Shown: positions 43,284 through 52,346, counted from the stretch's first letter. The stretch: 64,000 nt of DNA from Marinomonas rhizomae (GCF_024397855.1 NZ_CP073343.1:434001-498000), one strand, 5' to 3'. Program-made: numbers and translations. The notes: generated by a model from the sequence alone, not told the origin.

Positions 43284-44075
43284 TTATGCGCCGAAGCCTT
43301 TAGGTAGTGGTGCTTTTAACCATTTCATGGAAATGTCGTTTAATTCACCCGATGCCAAGGCGCCTTTGATCAGCTCATTCACTTTAGCTTGTAGAGCCGT
43401 TTCGCCTTTTGCCATACCTATGTAGCAAGGCGAGTCTTTCAGCATGAATTTACTTTCTGGTGCGCGTTGTGGCTGACGTTTCGCAATTTCAGCGGCAACC
43501 AAATTACCAGTAGCAATCAAATTAACTTGACCTGATAGGTAAGCTGTTAGCGTGGTGTTGTTGTCTTCAAAGCGACGTACGTTGACAGATTTCGGTGCGT
43601 TTTTCTCAAGCTCTAAATCTTCTACTGAACCACGAGTAACGCCTACTGTTTTGTCTGCTAGCTCACCGATTTCTGACACGGCAACCTCTTTAGAACCAAA
43701 AACACCTAAGAAGAAAGGAGCGTAAGGAGTCGAAAAGTCGATGGCTTTTTGTCGTTCTGGATTTTTACCAAGGCTAGAAATGACTAAATCTACTTTTTTC
43801 GTTTGCAGGTACGGAATACGGTTGGCGCTGGTGACAGGAACGATCTCGATCTTCACGCCCATTTCCTTCGCGATGTAATTTGCCATATCCACATCGATAC
43901 CTTGTGGTTTCAAATCCGTACCAATAGAGCCAAACGGTGGGAAATCTTGAGGAACAGCAATACGAATCAAGTTACGGTCTTTTATATCCTGCAATACGTC
44001 TGCGCTTGCGCTTAATGCGCTAAAGCCCGCTGCGATGATCAGTGCTTTGCCTAGTAGTTTGGTCAATTTTTTCAT
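43284..44075 (-). CDS. Amino-acid-type ABC transporter substrate-binding protein
   Basis: 263 residues: signal peptide 1-25 (ending SALSASA) and a type II periplasmic-binding domain with 'IRIAVPQDFPPFGSIGTDLKPQGIDVDMANYIAK', 'VDLVISSLGKNPERQKAIDFSTPY' and 'VGVTRGSVEDLELEK'. The conserved Arg in NPERQK and the Asp in GIDVDM bind the alpha-amino acid group in relatives, so an amino acid or similar zwitterion is expected. Start at 44075 (MKKLTKLL) behind AGGA. First gene of its operon, with an RpiR-type operator about 65 bp upstream. Confidence 0.9.
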   Translation of the reverse strand: MKKLTKLLGKALIIAAGFSALSASADVLQDIKDRNLIRIAVPQDFPPFGSIGTDLKPQGIDVDMANYIAKEMGVKIEIVPVTSANRIPYLQTKKVDLVISSLGKNPERQKAIDFSTPYAPFFLGVFGSKEVAVSEIGELADKTVGVTRGSVEDLELEKNAPKSVNVRRFEDNNTTLTAYLSGQVNLIATGNLVAAEIAKRQPQRAPESKFMLKDSPCYIGMAKGETALQAKVNELIKGALASGELNDISMKWLKAPLPKGFGA

Positions 44076-44418
44076 GAGGGGGATCCTATTTGTGTTTTGT
44101 GAATGCCTGAAACACAATTTGCAACACCCATGCCAATCTGAAACAAAAGTTTCTTAACTGTTGATTTATGTAACAAAACACTGCAAGTCGAGTATGAAAC
44201 CCATTATCGCAAAGTGTAATAACGAGAAGGCATGCAATGAAATGGGGAGGTTGGGCTTTATTTTGCGCGCCATCATGGGGCGATGGTGACTTTTTGGTGC
44301 GTGATCGCTTTTTCTAGAGATCAAATCGTACAACAAGGCCTTAAAGCAATAATCTAAGTTGGCAGCTCAACGATAATCAATTACCGTAGAGCAAAATATC
44401 CCGAATTGAGGTTAACCC
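44076..44418. promoter_or_regulatory. Divergent control region of the RpiR regulon
   Basis: 343 bp without a gene between the ABC operon and rpiR. It holds the palindrome TGAAAC-AAAA-GTTTCT at 44139-44154 and two further TGAAAC half-sites (near 44108 and 44192). The right half has no recognised element apart from the GAGG ribosome site. Confidence 0.5.
44139..44154. promoter_or_regulatory. RpiR operator 1
   Basis: TGAAACAAAAGTTTCT, matching at all but its last base the inverted pattern of the site at 45297. It lies upstream of the ABC binding-protein gene. Confidence 0.6.
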
Positions 44419-45237
44419 GTGGCGACAAAGCAGGATGTGCTATCCCTGATCGAGCAGACTTACCCAACACTGTCTCCGTCAGCGCGATCCATAGCGAACT
44501 ATTTACAACAGAATCCCTTGGCGATTGTGAGTCAAACGTCGGCCGAGATTGCTGAAAACACCAATACGTCAAAAGCGACTGTGAGTCGTTTCTTTCGTCA
44601 GCTTGGCTACGATTCTCAGCAAGGCGCGAAACACGCACAGCTTGCATTACGAGAAAGCGGCGTGCCGATATTCACCCAAGGTTCCTCTTTGGATCAAACC
44701 GCACAAGAGTTAAAAAACTTGTCGTTAACCTTCGAAGGTTTACGACCAGACACTCTGAACGAGATCAGCGAACGCCTAGCCAAAGCAAGCCGAGTCACCT
44801 TGATCGGTTTTCGTAATGCCTATCCATTGGCGTTGCATTTTCGTCAGCAGTTGCAACAAGTGCGTCATTCCGTGCGCTTATTGCCACAGCCAGGTCAAAC
44901 CTTAGGGGAAGACCTACACGATATTCTGGATGATGAAGTTGTTGTGTTGTTGGGTTTTAGACGCCGTACCCGCCAGTTCAAGCAAATCGTAGAAGCCTTG
45001 AAAGGCCGAAATACCATCTTGATTACCGATCCCACAGGGCAGGTTTATAACCAACAGGTATCTCACGTGCTGGTTTGTCACCTTGGTAACGAAAGTCCAT
45101 TCGACAGCTACGCTGCGCCGATGAGCCTGATTTCTATGTTGTGCAATCGCGTGTTTGGAGTTCTGGGTGATGCGGCTAGCCGCCAGACGCAGGCGATTTC
45201 GGCGTTGTATGAAGATTTGGATGAGTTAGAGCCTTAA
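44419..45237 (+). CDS. RpiR-family transcriptional regulator
   Basis: 272 residues: HTH_6 domain (LIEQTYPTLSPSARSIANYLQQ...SAEIAENTNTSKATVSRFFRQLGY) and a SIS domain (VTLIGFRNAYPLALHFRQQLQQ, 'VVVLLGFRRRTRQFKQIVEAL'). Starts with GTG behind GAGG. SIS domains normally bind phosphosugars, but RpiR proteins also regulate purine and amino acid catabolism, which fits this setting. Identical operators on both sides mark the ABC operon and the amidase operon as targets. Confidence 0.9.
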   Translation: MATKQDVLSLIEQTYPTLSPSARSIANYLQQNPLAIVSQTSAEIAENTNTSKATVSRFFRQLGYDSQQGAKHAQLALRESGVPIFTQGSSLDQTAQELKNLSLTFEGLRPDTLNEISERLAKASRVTLIGFRNAYPLALHFRQQLQQVRHSVRLLPQPGQTLGEDLHDILDDEVVVLLGFRRRTRQFKQIVEALKGRNTILITDPTGQVYNQQVSHVLVCHLGNESPFDSYAAPMSLISMLCNRVFGVLGDAASRQTQAISALYEDLDELEP

Positions 45238-45296
45238 CGGCCTTTGATATTTTTCAGAATAAATAGATTTATTTTTCGTTTCAGTTGACAGAATGG

Positions 45297-45312
45297 TGAA
45301 ACGATTGTTTCA
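45297..45312. promoter_or_regulatory. RpiR operator 2 before the amidase operon
   Basis: Perfect palindrome TGAAAC-GATT-GTTTCA, 25 bp before the amidase start. Confidence 0.65.
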
Positions 45313-45337
45313 TATGTTCTACACAGGCGGAGGACAT

Positions 45338-46534
45338 ATGAAACATTTCATCGTACAAAATCCCTTTCTTAACTTAAGTGAAACGACTTGGAACGACAGT
45401 TCATCAGCTGATCCTACTTTGCCATTGGGTGGTTTGCGGTTGGCGGTGAAAGACTTGTTTCATATGGCAGAACTGCCGACTTCCGCAGGCAATCCGACTT
45501 GGTTGGCGACTCATCCCACTCCGACAAAAACGTCTTCCAGCGTTGCTGCTTTACTGAGTGACGGCGCTATTTTTTGTGGAAAAACCATCACGGACGAGTT
45601 GGCTTACAGCCTTAATGGCCAAAATATTCACTACGGAACACCCTCAAATCCGGTGACACCTAATCGTCTCCCAGGCGGGTCGTCATCGGGTTCGGCGGTG
45701 GCTGTGTCATCCGACTTTGCTGATATAGGTTTGGGCACAGACACTGGCGGTTCGATTCGTGTGCCAGCAAGCTATAACGGTTTGTTTGGATTACGTCCAA
45801 CCCATGGGGTGATTCCATCCGATAACATGGTCGCCCTTGCGCCGTCTTTCGATACGGTAGGTTGGCTTACCAGAGACTTAGACGCGTTAGCAAAAACCGC
45901 CGCTACATTGCTGAAAAGAAAACCTTCTAAAGAATTTAATAACGTCTTGATTGCTAAGAATTTAATTGATCAAGTCGCTCACGTGGAAGAGCTACATAGT
46001 CAGCTTCAAATATGGCGTGAGCAAGGTTGTTTTCCAAAAGAGTCTTCTGTCGTAATCGATACCAAAGTGTGGAAAACCAGCGAGACATTTCGAACCTTAC
46101 AAGGCGCAGAAATTTGGCATGAACATGGCAAGTGGATAACAGAAGTCGGTGCTTTGGAAAAGGGGAAAGCGGTATTTTCGCCAGACATTCAGCAGCGTTT
46201 TGACTGGTGCCAAACTATAACTGAAGCCGATGTTGCCGCAGCAAAACAGCAAAGGCAGCGTTTTACCGGTTGGCTAGAAAACGAAATAGAAGGGTCGGTG
46301 CTTATCATCCCGACCACGCCAGGGTTAGCGCCTTTATTTGATGCGGCAGATGACGATCTCGCGGCGTATCGTAATCAGCTAATGGATATTACCGCCATTG
46401 CAGGGTTGGCTGGCTTACCGCAATTGCATTTGCCGGTTTGTACCTTGCATGGTGCGCCATGTGGCTTGTCTTTAGTGAGTTCAAAAGGCACAGATTTAGC
46501 GCTGATTGAGTTCGCAAAAACCTTAATGGAGTAG
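45338..46534 (+). CDS. Amidase-signature family protein (HpxY-like)
   Basis: 398 residues, amidase-signature fold. Catalytic triad visible: Lys38 in 'LAVKDLF', the glycine-serine loop 'GGSSSGSA' near 115 and nucleophile Ser139 in 'GTDTGGSIRVPA'. Start at ATG 45338 behind GGAGGA; the upstream frame runs through the operator. It is followed 4 bp later by the GGT-family gene, as the amidase HpxY accompanies HpxW in Klebsiella purine catabolism. Exact substrate unknown; a ureide or oxamate-type amide is inferred. Confidence 0.85.
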   Translation: MKHFIVQNPFLNLSETTWNDSSSADPTLPLGGLRLAVKDLFHMAELPTSAGNPTWLATHPTPTKTSSSVAALLSDGAIFCGKTITDELAYSLNGQNIHYGTPSNPVTPNRLPGGSSSGSAVAVSSDFADIGLGTDTGGSIRVPASYNGLFGLRPTHGVIPSDNMVALAPSFDTVGWLTRDLDALAKTAATLLKRKPSKEFNNVLIAKNLIDQVAHVEELHSQLQIWREQGCFPKESSVVIDTKVWKTSETFRTLQGAEIWHEHGKWITEVGALEKGKAVFSPDIQQRFDWCQTITEADVAAAKQQRQRFTGWLENEIEGSVLIIPTTPGLAPLFDAADDDLAAYRNQLMDITAIAGLAGLPQLHLPVCTLHGAPCGLSLVSSKGTDLALIEFAKTLME

Positions 46535-46538
46535 CGTC

Positions 46539-48134
46539 ATGAAAAAGAGCGAGATAGCGTTTACGGCGCCGCATTTTAAGGCCACAGAAACCGGTCGAAA
46601 AATCCTCGAGCAAGGCGGAACAGCAATAGAAGCCATGGTGGCGGCAGCAGCGACAATTGCCGTGGTGTATCCACACATGAATGGCTTGGGTGGCGACGGT
46701 TTTTGGTTGATCAGCGAGCCAGGTAAAACGCCCATCGGCATTGATGCTTCCGGTAAGGCGGCGGAACTGGCGACACTGGATTTTTATAAAGGTTACGATA
46801 GCATTCCAGCACGTGGCGGCAAAGCGGCTGTGACCATGGCTGGCGCTGTTGCTGGTTGGCAAGAAGCTCTTGCTGTGAGCCAAACTTGGCAAGCCGCATC
46901 CAACGCACCAAACTTGCCGTTAACGACCTTGCTTGATGATGCGATTCAGTTAGCGAAAAACGGCAGCGCAGTGACAAAAACCTACGTCGATGCCAGCAAA
47001 AAAACCTTTGCCGACTTGGTATACGTTCAGGGTTTTGCATCGTCGTTTTTAAAAAGTGGCAGCCTGTACGAACAGGGTGATAACTTGACCTTGCCAGTAC
47101 TGGCACACACGCTAGAACAACTCGCAGAGAAGGGTTTAAACGATTTTTATCAGGGTGATATTGCCGCGCGATTAGCGAAAGATTTAGCGACGGCGGGTTC
47201 TCCGATTCGCTTGGCGGATTTCCATTCGTATCAAGCAAAGTCTGTAGAACCTTTGCAGGTGAAAACCAGTGTTGGCTCGCTGTATAACTTGTCCGCGCCG
47301 ACACAAGGCATCGCGTCACTATTGATTTTGGCTTTGTATGACAAGCTTTATACACAAGGAAAAACCGCCACAGACATGGCGCATTTGTTAATCGAATGCA
47401 CTAAACAAGCCTTTATCGCGCGTAATGAATTTGTTACCGACGAATCGCGTTTGGCAATGGATTTGTCATCTTTATTGGATGACGAACAGTTAGAAAAAAT
47501 GTGTCACGAGATCGCTTTAGAGCGTGCGCAGCCTTGGCCTCATCAAGCCAAGCATGGCGACACTATTTGGATGGGCGCCTGTGACAGTGAAGGCCGCATG
47601 GTCAGTTATATTCAGAGTCTGTATTGGGAGTTTGGCAGCGGTGTGGTGAGTCCTTCTACTGGCATTGTGTGGAACAACCGCGGTTCGTCGTTTTCGTTGG
47701 AAAAAGGTTCCTTGCAAGAACTTGGACCGAATCTAAAACCTTTTCATACCTTGAATCCCGCGTTTGCTGAACTAAACGATGGCCGTCGTATGAGTTACGG
47801 CACCATGGGCGGAGAAGGCCAGCCGCAGACTCAAGCTGCGTTATTTAGTCGTTATGTTTACCACAATATGCCACTGGATAAAGCCATCAGCGAAGGTCGT
47901 TGGTTGCTCGGTCGAACATGGGGCGATGTCAGTCATAATTTGAAAATCGAGCGAGATTTTGCCGATGTCGTCGCCGAGGAATTGGTGCGACGTGGGCATG
48001 ATTTAGTCATCATTGATTCCTGCAATGAATTAATGGGTCACGCGGGTGCGGTGGTGCTTCATCAAGATGGGCACACCGACGCATCAACAGATCCACGAAG
48101 TGATGGCTTAGCCATCGATAGCATTGTTATTTAA
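46539..48134 (+). CDS. hpxW: Gamma-glutamyltransferase-family protein, predicted oxamate amidohydrolase (HpxW-like)
   Basis: 531 residues, Ntn-hydrolase of the GGT family. The autocleavage/nucleophile threonine is Thr342 in 'KHGDTIWMGACDSEG', preceded by an alpha-subunit part with 'YPHMNGLGGDGFWLI'. The small-subunit region has 'GSGVVSPSTGIVWNN' and 'SYGTMGGEGQPQ'. No signal peptide, so cytoplasmic, unlike true periplasmic GGT. In the Klebsiella uric-acid route the GGT-family protein HpxW hydrolyses oxamate to oxalate and ammonia. Context with amidase, hpxJ- and hpxK-like genes supports that reading. Confidence 0.82.
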   Translation: MKKSEIAFTAPHFKATETGRKILEQGGTAIEAMVAAAATIAVVYPHMNGLGGDGFWLISEPGKTPIGIDASGKAAELATLDFYKGYDSIPARGGKAAVTMAGAVAGWQEALAVSQTWQAASNAPNLPLTTLLDDAIQLAKNGSAVTKTYVDASKKTFADLVYVQGFASSFLKSGSLYEQGDNLTLPVLAHTLEQLAEKGLNDFYQGDIAARLAKDLATAGSPIRLADFHSYQAKSVEPLQVKTSVGSLYNLSAPTQGIASLLILALYDKLYTQGKTATDMAHLLIECTKQAFIARNEFVTDESRLAMDLSSLLDDEQLEKMCHEIALERAQPWPHQAKHGDTIWMGACDSEGRMVSYIQSLYWEFGSGVVSPSTGIVWNNRGSSFSLEKGSLQELGPNLKPFHTLNPAFAELNDGRRMSYGTMGGEGQPQTQAALFSRYVYHNMPLDKAISEGRWLLGRTWGDVSHNLKIERDFADVVAEELVRRGHDLVIIDSCNELMGHAGAVVLHQDGHTDASTDPRSDGLAIDSIVI

Positions 48135-48228
48135 GAAGGTTGTTATTTAAAAACACGGTCATTTAAAAATACGTTTAGTTAGTAATACTTTTATTTAGTA
48201 ATCATCTCACTTAGGAGCGAACAGAAAA

Positions 48229-49047
48229 ATGTCATTCATAATGGAAAACTATTCCATGATTCTCGCCATGATGGCCACCGGTGTGGTTGGCGGTATTTTA
48301 GCCGGTTTGTTAGGTGTTGGCGGCGGTATCGTTATCGTGCCAGTGTTGTTTTTCTTGTATCAAGGTATGGGCGTCAGTGCTGATTCTGCCATGCTTGTGG
48401 CAACGGCGACGTCATTGGCGACCATCATTCCTACTTCTATAAGCTCGATTCGTTCACATAAAGCCAAAGGCAATGTGGACTTCGACTTGCTGAAACGTTG
48501 GGGCTTTTTCATCTTTTTCGGTGTCATGGTTGGTAGTTTTGTCGTAACACGTGTGGATGGTCAATGGTTGTCTTTGTTGTTTGGCGTCATTGCTACTTTA
48601 TCTGCGCTAAATATGTTGCTGGGCAAAAAAGACAGCGTGTTCAAATCCCTACCAGGCAACGCGGGTCAAAGTGTTATGGCGACTTGTATTGGCTTCTTTA
48701 GCTCTATGGTGGGCATCGGTGGTGGCACCTTGACGGTTCCGACACTGACTTTTTGTAACTATCCTGCGCATCGAGCAGTCGGCACCGCCGCTGCGGTGGG
48801 TTTGATCATCTCATTACCTGCGGCATTAACCATGCTGATTTTTGGTCAAAGTCCGTTTGATGCGCCTTATGGCACCATCGGCTTGGTGAACCTAATCGGC
48901 GTTGCTTGCATCATTCCATTGACCGTTTTGTTTGCGCCTGTTGGTGCGGGATTGGCACATCGTTTAGATGCTTCCAAGTTGAAGAAAGTCTTTGCTGTGG
49001 TGTTGATTTTTACTGGCATCAAAATGCTTTATCAGGTTTTAGGTTAG
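48229..49047 (+). CDS. TauE/SafE-family permease
   Basis: 272 residues, eight or so helices. The repeated family motif appears twice: 'GGILAGLLGVGGGIVIVPVLFFL' near residue 15 and 'GFFSSMVGIGGGTLTVPTLTF' near 155. TauE/SafE proteins move sulfite, sulfonates or organic anions. In this operon export or import of oxalate, oxamate or a related acid is conceivable but unproven. AGGAG ribosome site. Between hpxW- and hpxJ-like genes. Confidence 0.87.
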   Translation: MSFIMENYSMILAMMATGVVGGILAGLLGVGGGIVIVPVLFFLYQGMGVSADSAMLVATATSLATIIPTSISSIRSHKAKGNVDFDLLKRWGFFIFFGVMVGSFVVTRVDGQWLSLLFGVIATLSALNMLLGKKDSVFKSLPGNAGQSVMATCIGFFSSMVGIGGGTLTVPTLTFCNYPAHRAVGTAAAVGLIISLPAALTMLIFGQSPFDAPYGTIGLVNLIGVACIIPLTVLFAPVGAGLAHRLDASKLKKVFAVVLIFTGIKMLYQVLG

Positions 49048-49056
49048 GAGATTATT

Positions 49057-50277
49057 ATGCAGCCGCTTTCATTGCCGCCAAGATTATTAATGGGCCCAGG
49101 CCCGATCAATTGTTACCCACGGGTGTTGTCGGCGATGTCGACTCAGCTAGTGGGACAATACGATCCCACCATGACCAGTTACATGAACGAAGTCATGGAG
49201 CTGTATCGTCGTGTTTTTAATACTCAGAATCAGCAAACCTTTTTAATCGATGGTACTTCTCGTGCCGGTATTGAAGCGGCTTTGGTGTCTTGTTTAGAGC
49301 CTGGCGATAAAGTGCTGATTCCTATCTTTGGTCGTTTTGGTCACTTGTTGGCGGAGATTGCTGAGCGCGCTGATGCCGAAGTTCATACTATCGAAGTGCC
49401 TTGGGGAGAAGTGTTTGATCCTCAGCAAATTGAAGACGCGATCAAGAAAGTACAGCCAAAATTATTGGCGATTGTACAAGGCGATACTTCGACAACCATG
49501 TTTCAGCCATTAGAAGAGCTAGGCGATATTTGTCGCGCTCACGATGTGTTGTTTTATACCGATGCTACGGCATCGATTGGTGGTAACCCGTTGGAAGTGG
49601 ACGCGTGGAAAATCGACGCTGTGTCAGTGGGTTTGCAAAAATGTCTTGGCGGCCCATCAGGCAGTGCGCCAATTACATTAAGTGATCGCTTTGTGTCTTG
49701 TGTACGCAAACGCGCCCATGTGGAAGCGGGGATTCGTGATGCTCATCACCAAGGTTCGTCTGGCATGCGTATTCGTTCTAACTACTTTGATTTGCCTATG
49801 ATCATGGATTATTGGGGCGATGAGCGTTTGAACCACCATACGGAAGCGGCAACCATGTTATTTGGTTCTCGTGAGTGTGCGATTCAGTTATTGACCGAAG
49901 GCCAAGATGCGGTGATTCAACGTCATCAGTTGGCTGGCAACGCCATGCTGCAAGGTGTTCTTGCTATGGGATTGCAGCCATTTGGTGATTTGAAACACAA
50001 AATGAGCAACGTCGTTGGTGTATATATTCCGTCTAATGTTGATGGTGAACAAATACGTCATGATTTGCTGAACATTTTTAATATCGAAATCGGTACTAGC
50101 TTTGGGCCATTAAAAGGCAAGGTGTGGCGTATTGGCACCATGGGTTACAACGCTCGCCAAGACGCTGTTTTGCATACTTTACAGTCCCTAGAAACCGTAC
50201 TTCGTCGCGCTGGCTTTGCATTACCTGCTGGCGCTGCAGTAGATGCAGCCATGTCGGTTTACGCAGGAGAAAAATAA
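49057..50277 (+). CDS. hpxJ: Class V aminotransferase, ureidoglycine-glyoxylate type (HpxJ/PucG-like)
   Basis: 406 residues. PLP lysine is Lys195 in 'VSVGLQKCLGGPSG', with 'LLMGPGPINCYPRVL' at the N-terminus and 'FYTDATASIGG' before the lysine. HpxJ/PucG-type enzymes transaminate (S)-ureidoglycine, keeping the nitrogen of allantoate as an amino acid and giving oxalurate. The allantoate amidohydrolase gene that would make its substrate starts on the last base of this stop codon. AGGAG ribosome site. The alternative, serine/alanine-glyoxylate aminotransferase, is less consistent with the neighbours. Confidence 0.87.
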   Translation: MQPLSLPPRLLMGPGPINCYPRVLSAMSTQLVGQYDPTMTSYMNEVMELYRRVFNTQNQQTFLIDGTSRAGIEAALVSCLEPGDKVLIPIFGRFGHLLAEIAERADAEVHTIEVPWGEVFDPQQIEDAIKKVQPKLLAIVQGDTSTTMFQPLEELGDICRAHDVLFYTDATASIGGNPLEVDAWKIDAVSVGLQKCLGGPSGSAPITLSDRFVSCVRKRAHVEAGIRDAHHQGSSGMRIRSNYFDLPMIMDYWGDERLNHHTEAATMLFGSRECAIQLLTEGQDAVIQRHQLAGNAMLQGVLAMGLQPFGDLKHKMSNVVGVYIPSNVDGEQIRHDLLNIFNIEIGTSFGPLKGKVWRIGTMGYNARQDAVLHTLQSLETVLRRAGFALPAGAAVDAAMSVYAGEK

Positions 50278-51503
50278 TGACAGATTACGGCAAACTCGCT
50301 CAGTTGGTCATGGACCGCTGTGACGAACTTGGCAAAATCAGTCAAAGCGACGATTACCTAGATCGTCGTTATCTCACCAAAGAACACAAACAAGCCAATG
50401 GATTGGTGGGCGGCTGGATGCAAGAAGCGGGCATGCAAACCTGGCAAGATGAAGCAGGTAATCTATGGGGACGTTGGCAAGCAGCCGACCCTGATGCACC
50501 GCGATTTATCATGGGCAGCCATTTGGATACGGTTCCAAACGGCGGTCAATACGATGGCATGTTGGGTGTGATTACACCTGTTACCTTGATCGCAGCGATG
50601 CAAGCCGCGGGTGTTCGTTTGCCTTTTCACTTGGATGTAGTGGGCTTTGGCGACGAAGAAGGTACGCGTTTTAGCTCAACCTTGCTTGGTAGTCGTGCTT
50701 TAACAGGTCAATGGCCTGAAAGCTGGGCCGATGTGAAAGACAGCGATGGCATTAGTTTATCGCAAGCATTGAAAGACTTTGGCTCAGACTTTGCGAGCAT
50801 TCCAAATGCGGCCATCGCGACAGATAATTTACTCGGTTACCTTGAACTGCATATTGAGCAAGGACCAGTGCTGGAAGACTTGGATTTACCCGTTGGCGTG
50901 GTGAGTGCCATCGCAGGTGCAAAACGCTTTGAATTTAACATCACCGGCATGGCCGGACACGCGGGAACTGTGCCAATGCCCCTTCGCCAAGATGCGCTTT
51001 GTGCCAGCAGTGAGATGATTCTTGCAGTGGAAAAAATCGCTCAAAATCATGGCATAGTCGCCACCGTTGGGCGTATTCAGAATCGCCCTAATGGCGTGAA
51101 CGTCATTTCAGGCAACACAGGCTTTTCCCTCGATATTCGCAGCGAGTTTGATGACAAACGTGACGTCGCGCTCGATGAAATCTTGCAGGAATTAGACGCC
51201 ATTGCGGCCCGTCGTAATGTAGGTATTGAGCGCAAAGCGACCCATGCTGCTGACGCGGTGCATTGCGACGCGAAACTACAAGGCGTGTTGCGCAAAGCGA
51301 TTGAAGTACAAAATATTCCGGTTCACACCTTGTTCTCTGGCGCAGGACACGACGCCATGGCGATTGCGGATATTTGCCCTGTGGCTATGTTATTCATGCG
51401 TTGCGACAAAGGCATTAGTCATCACCCAGCGGAAGCGATTGATACGCCAGATGTGGCCGTGACCTTGGCGGTGTTGAGCCATGCGATACAGAATTTGGTG
51501 TAA
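50277..51503 (+). CDS. hpxK: M20-family allantoate amidohydrolase (HpxK/AllC-like)
   Basis: 408 residues. Dinuclear metal site residues are in order: His82 (MGSHLDTVPNGG), Asp93 (QYDGMLGV), Glu128-129 (GFGDEEGTRF), His in 'LELHIEQGPVLE', and His in 'ISHHPAEAI'. This is the carbamoylase/allantoate amidohydrolase pattern. It releases ammonia and CO2 from allantoate to give ureidoglycine. The ATG overlaps the hpxJ stop by one base, so coupling is tight and substrate hand-over likely. Beta-ureidopropionase or N-carbamoyl-amino-acid hydrolase are alternatives. Confidence 0.88.
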   Translation: MTDYGKLAQLVMDRCDELGKISQSDDYLDRRYLTKEHKQANGLVGGWMQEAGMQTWQDEAGNLWGRWQAADPDAPRFIMGSHLDTVPNGGQYDGMLGVITPVTLIAAMQAAGVRLPFHLDVVGFGDEEGTRFSSTLLGSRALTGQWPESWADVKDSDGISLSQALKDFGSDFASIPNAAIATDNLLGYLELHIEQGPVLEDLDLPVGVVSAIAGAKRFEFNITGMAGHAGTVPMPLRQDALCASSEMILAVEKIAQNHGIVATVGRIQNRPNGVNVISGNTGFSLDIRSEFDDKRDVALDEILQELDAIAARRNVGIERKATHAADAVHCDAKLQGVLRKAIEVQNIPVHTLFSGAGHDAMAIADICPVAMLFMRCDKGISHHPAEAIDTPDVAVTLAVLSHAIQNLV

Positions 51504-51911
51504 CGCCTCGCTCCTGTTGTACTGAACCCAGTATCACGCTTCGCTCCCCGAGCAAGCTCGAAGAATCGCTCTAGCGTGATTCTGGGTGCAGTTTGTGATG
51601 GGCGGTTGAAGAATCGCTTTCACGTTATGCTGGGAAGCTAGCCTTCTTCGGTTAAAAGCTTCCATGCGTTTAATTGGCGCAGACGTGTCGAGGAATGAGA
51701 CAATACGCAAGCCAATTGAATTGCATGGACGCTTATGATGACGGTAAACGAGCAAGTATGAATACGCGGGTAAAAGTTTCCATGTGCTTAATGGGTGTCG
51801 ACGTGTCGAGGAACGAGACAATACGCAAGCCAATTGAATTGCATGGACGCTTATGATGACGGTAAACGAGCAGACTAGAACTTATAAATTTTGTAAGTAG
51901 AGAGAATTTTG
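51504..51911. repeat. Repeat-rich, hairpin-forming intergenic segment
   Basis: 408 bp without a gene, built from repeats. There is a 15-bp inverted repeat (51526-51540 with 51573-51587, one mismatch) enclosing CGAGC-AA-GCTCG. A 27-bp direct repeat starts GAAGAATCGCT at 51560 and 51608. Two 102-bp units at 51653-51754 and 51771-51872 share a nearly identical 70-bp core. In unit 1 the ends (TCCATGC...AATTGGC, 51661-51678; GCCAATT...GCATGGA, 51711-51729) pair into a hairpin; the left arm of unit 2 has decayed. Confidence 0.8.
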
Positions 51912-52277
51912 ATGATTTTTACGCGTATTTTTAACGATGATCAGGGTAAAAGCCACTTCGGTGATTTGAATGTTGATGTTCGTGATGGTGGCCCCATCGG
52001 TTTCTTGTCGGAGCGTTTTCTAGCGGGTGAGATGATTTTTCGTGAGACTCCAAGCGACTACGATTTTAAATGGCATCCAGCGCCGCAGCGTCAGCTTTTG
52101 TTCATTATAAAAGGCCGTTGTGAGTTTAAAGTGTCGTCTGGTGAAACCCGCCAATTTGGTGCAGGTGATGTGGTTTTGTTAGAAGACACCGAAGGCGAAG
52201 GCCATTGCAGTAAGGCATTATTCAACGAAGTCAGACACTCGATTTTCGTTACCTTGCCGGAAGATGTGGTGTTTTAG
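51912..52277 (+). CDS. Small single-domain cupin protein
   Basis: 121 residues. One cupin barrel: 'GEMIFRETPSDYDFKWHPAPQRQLLFIIKGRCEFKVSSGE' and 'FGAGDVVLLEDTEGEGHCSKA'. Histidines (WHPAP, GHCSK, VRHSIF) could bind a metal. I start at ATG 51912, not at the in-frame TTG just before it. It follows the repeat segment and may be the last gene of the purine operon. Too short for the bicupin ureidoglycine aminohydrolase (AllE), so its role is open; signalling or binding of a ureide is a guess. Confidence 0.82.
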   Translation: MIFTRIFNDDQGKSHFGDLNVDVRDGGPIGFLSERFLAGEMIFRETPSDYDFKWHPAPQRQLLFIIKGRCEFKVSSGETRQFGAGDVVLLEDTEGEGHCSKALFNEVRHSIFVTLPEDVVF

Positions 52278-52315
52278 CACTATACGTTTCAAATAGAACT
52301 GAGCATAAATCTAAG

Positions 52316-52346
52316 AAGCTTGAATCACATGGTTCAGGCTTTTTTA
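52316..52346 (+). terminator. Terminator after the cupin gene
   Basis: AAGCTTGAA and TTCAGGCTT pair (one G-T) across an 8-nt loop, followed by TTTTTA. Confidence 0.75.

Noticed and set aside
46711..47355. 214-codon minus-strand frame inside the GGT-family gene
   Set aside because: Antisense shadow of a well-conserved coding gene with no start signals and arginine/serine-rich, non-protein-like content.
51534..51833. Minus- and plus-strand frames of 60-100 codons over the repeat segment
   Set aside because: They run through repeat units and hairpins, contain no recognised motif and lack ribosome sites.
51653..51872. Two repeats considered as a CRISPR array
   Set aside because: Units are 102 bp with only two copies and a 16-bp gap; no spacers of regular size and no cas genes.
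51912..52277. Cupin gene as ureidoglycine aminohydrolase (AllE)
   Set aside because: AllE has two cupin domains and about 260 residues; this protein has one domain and 121 residues.
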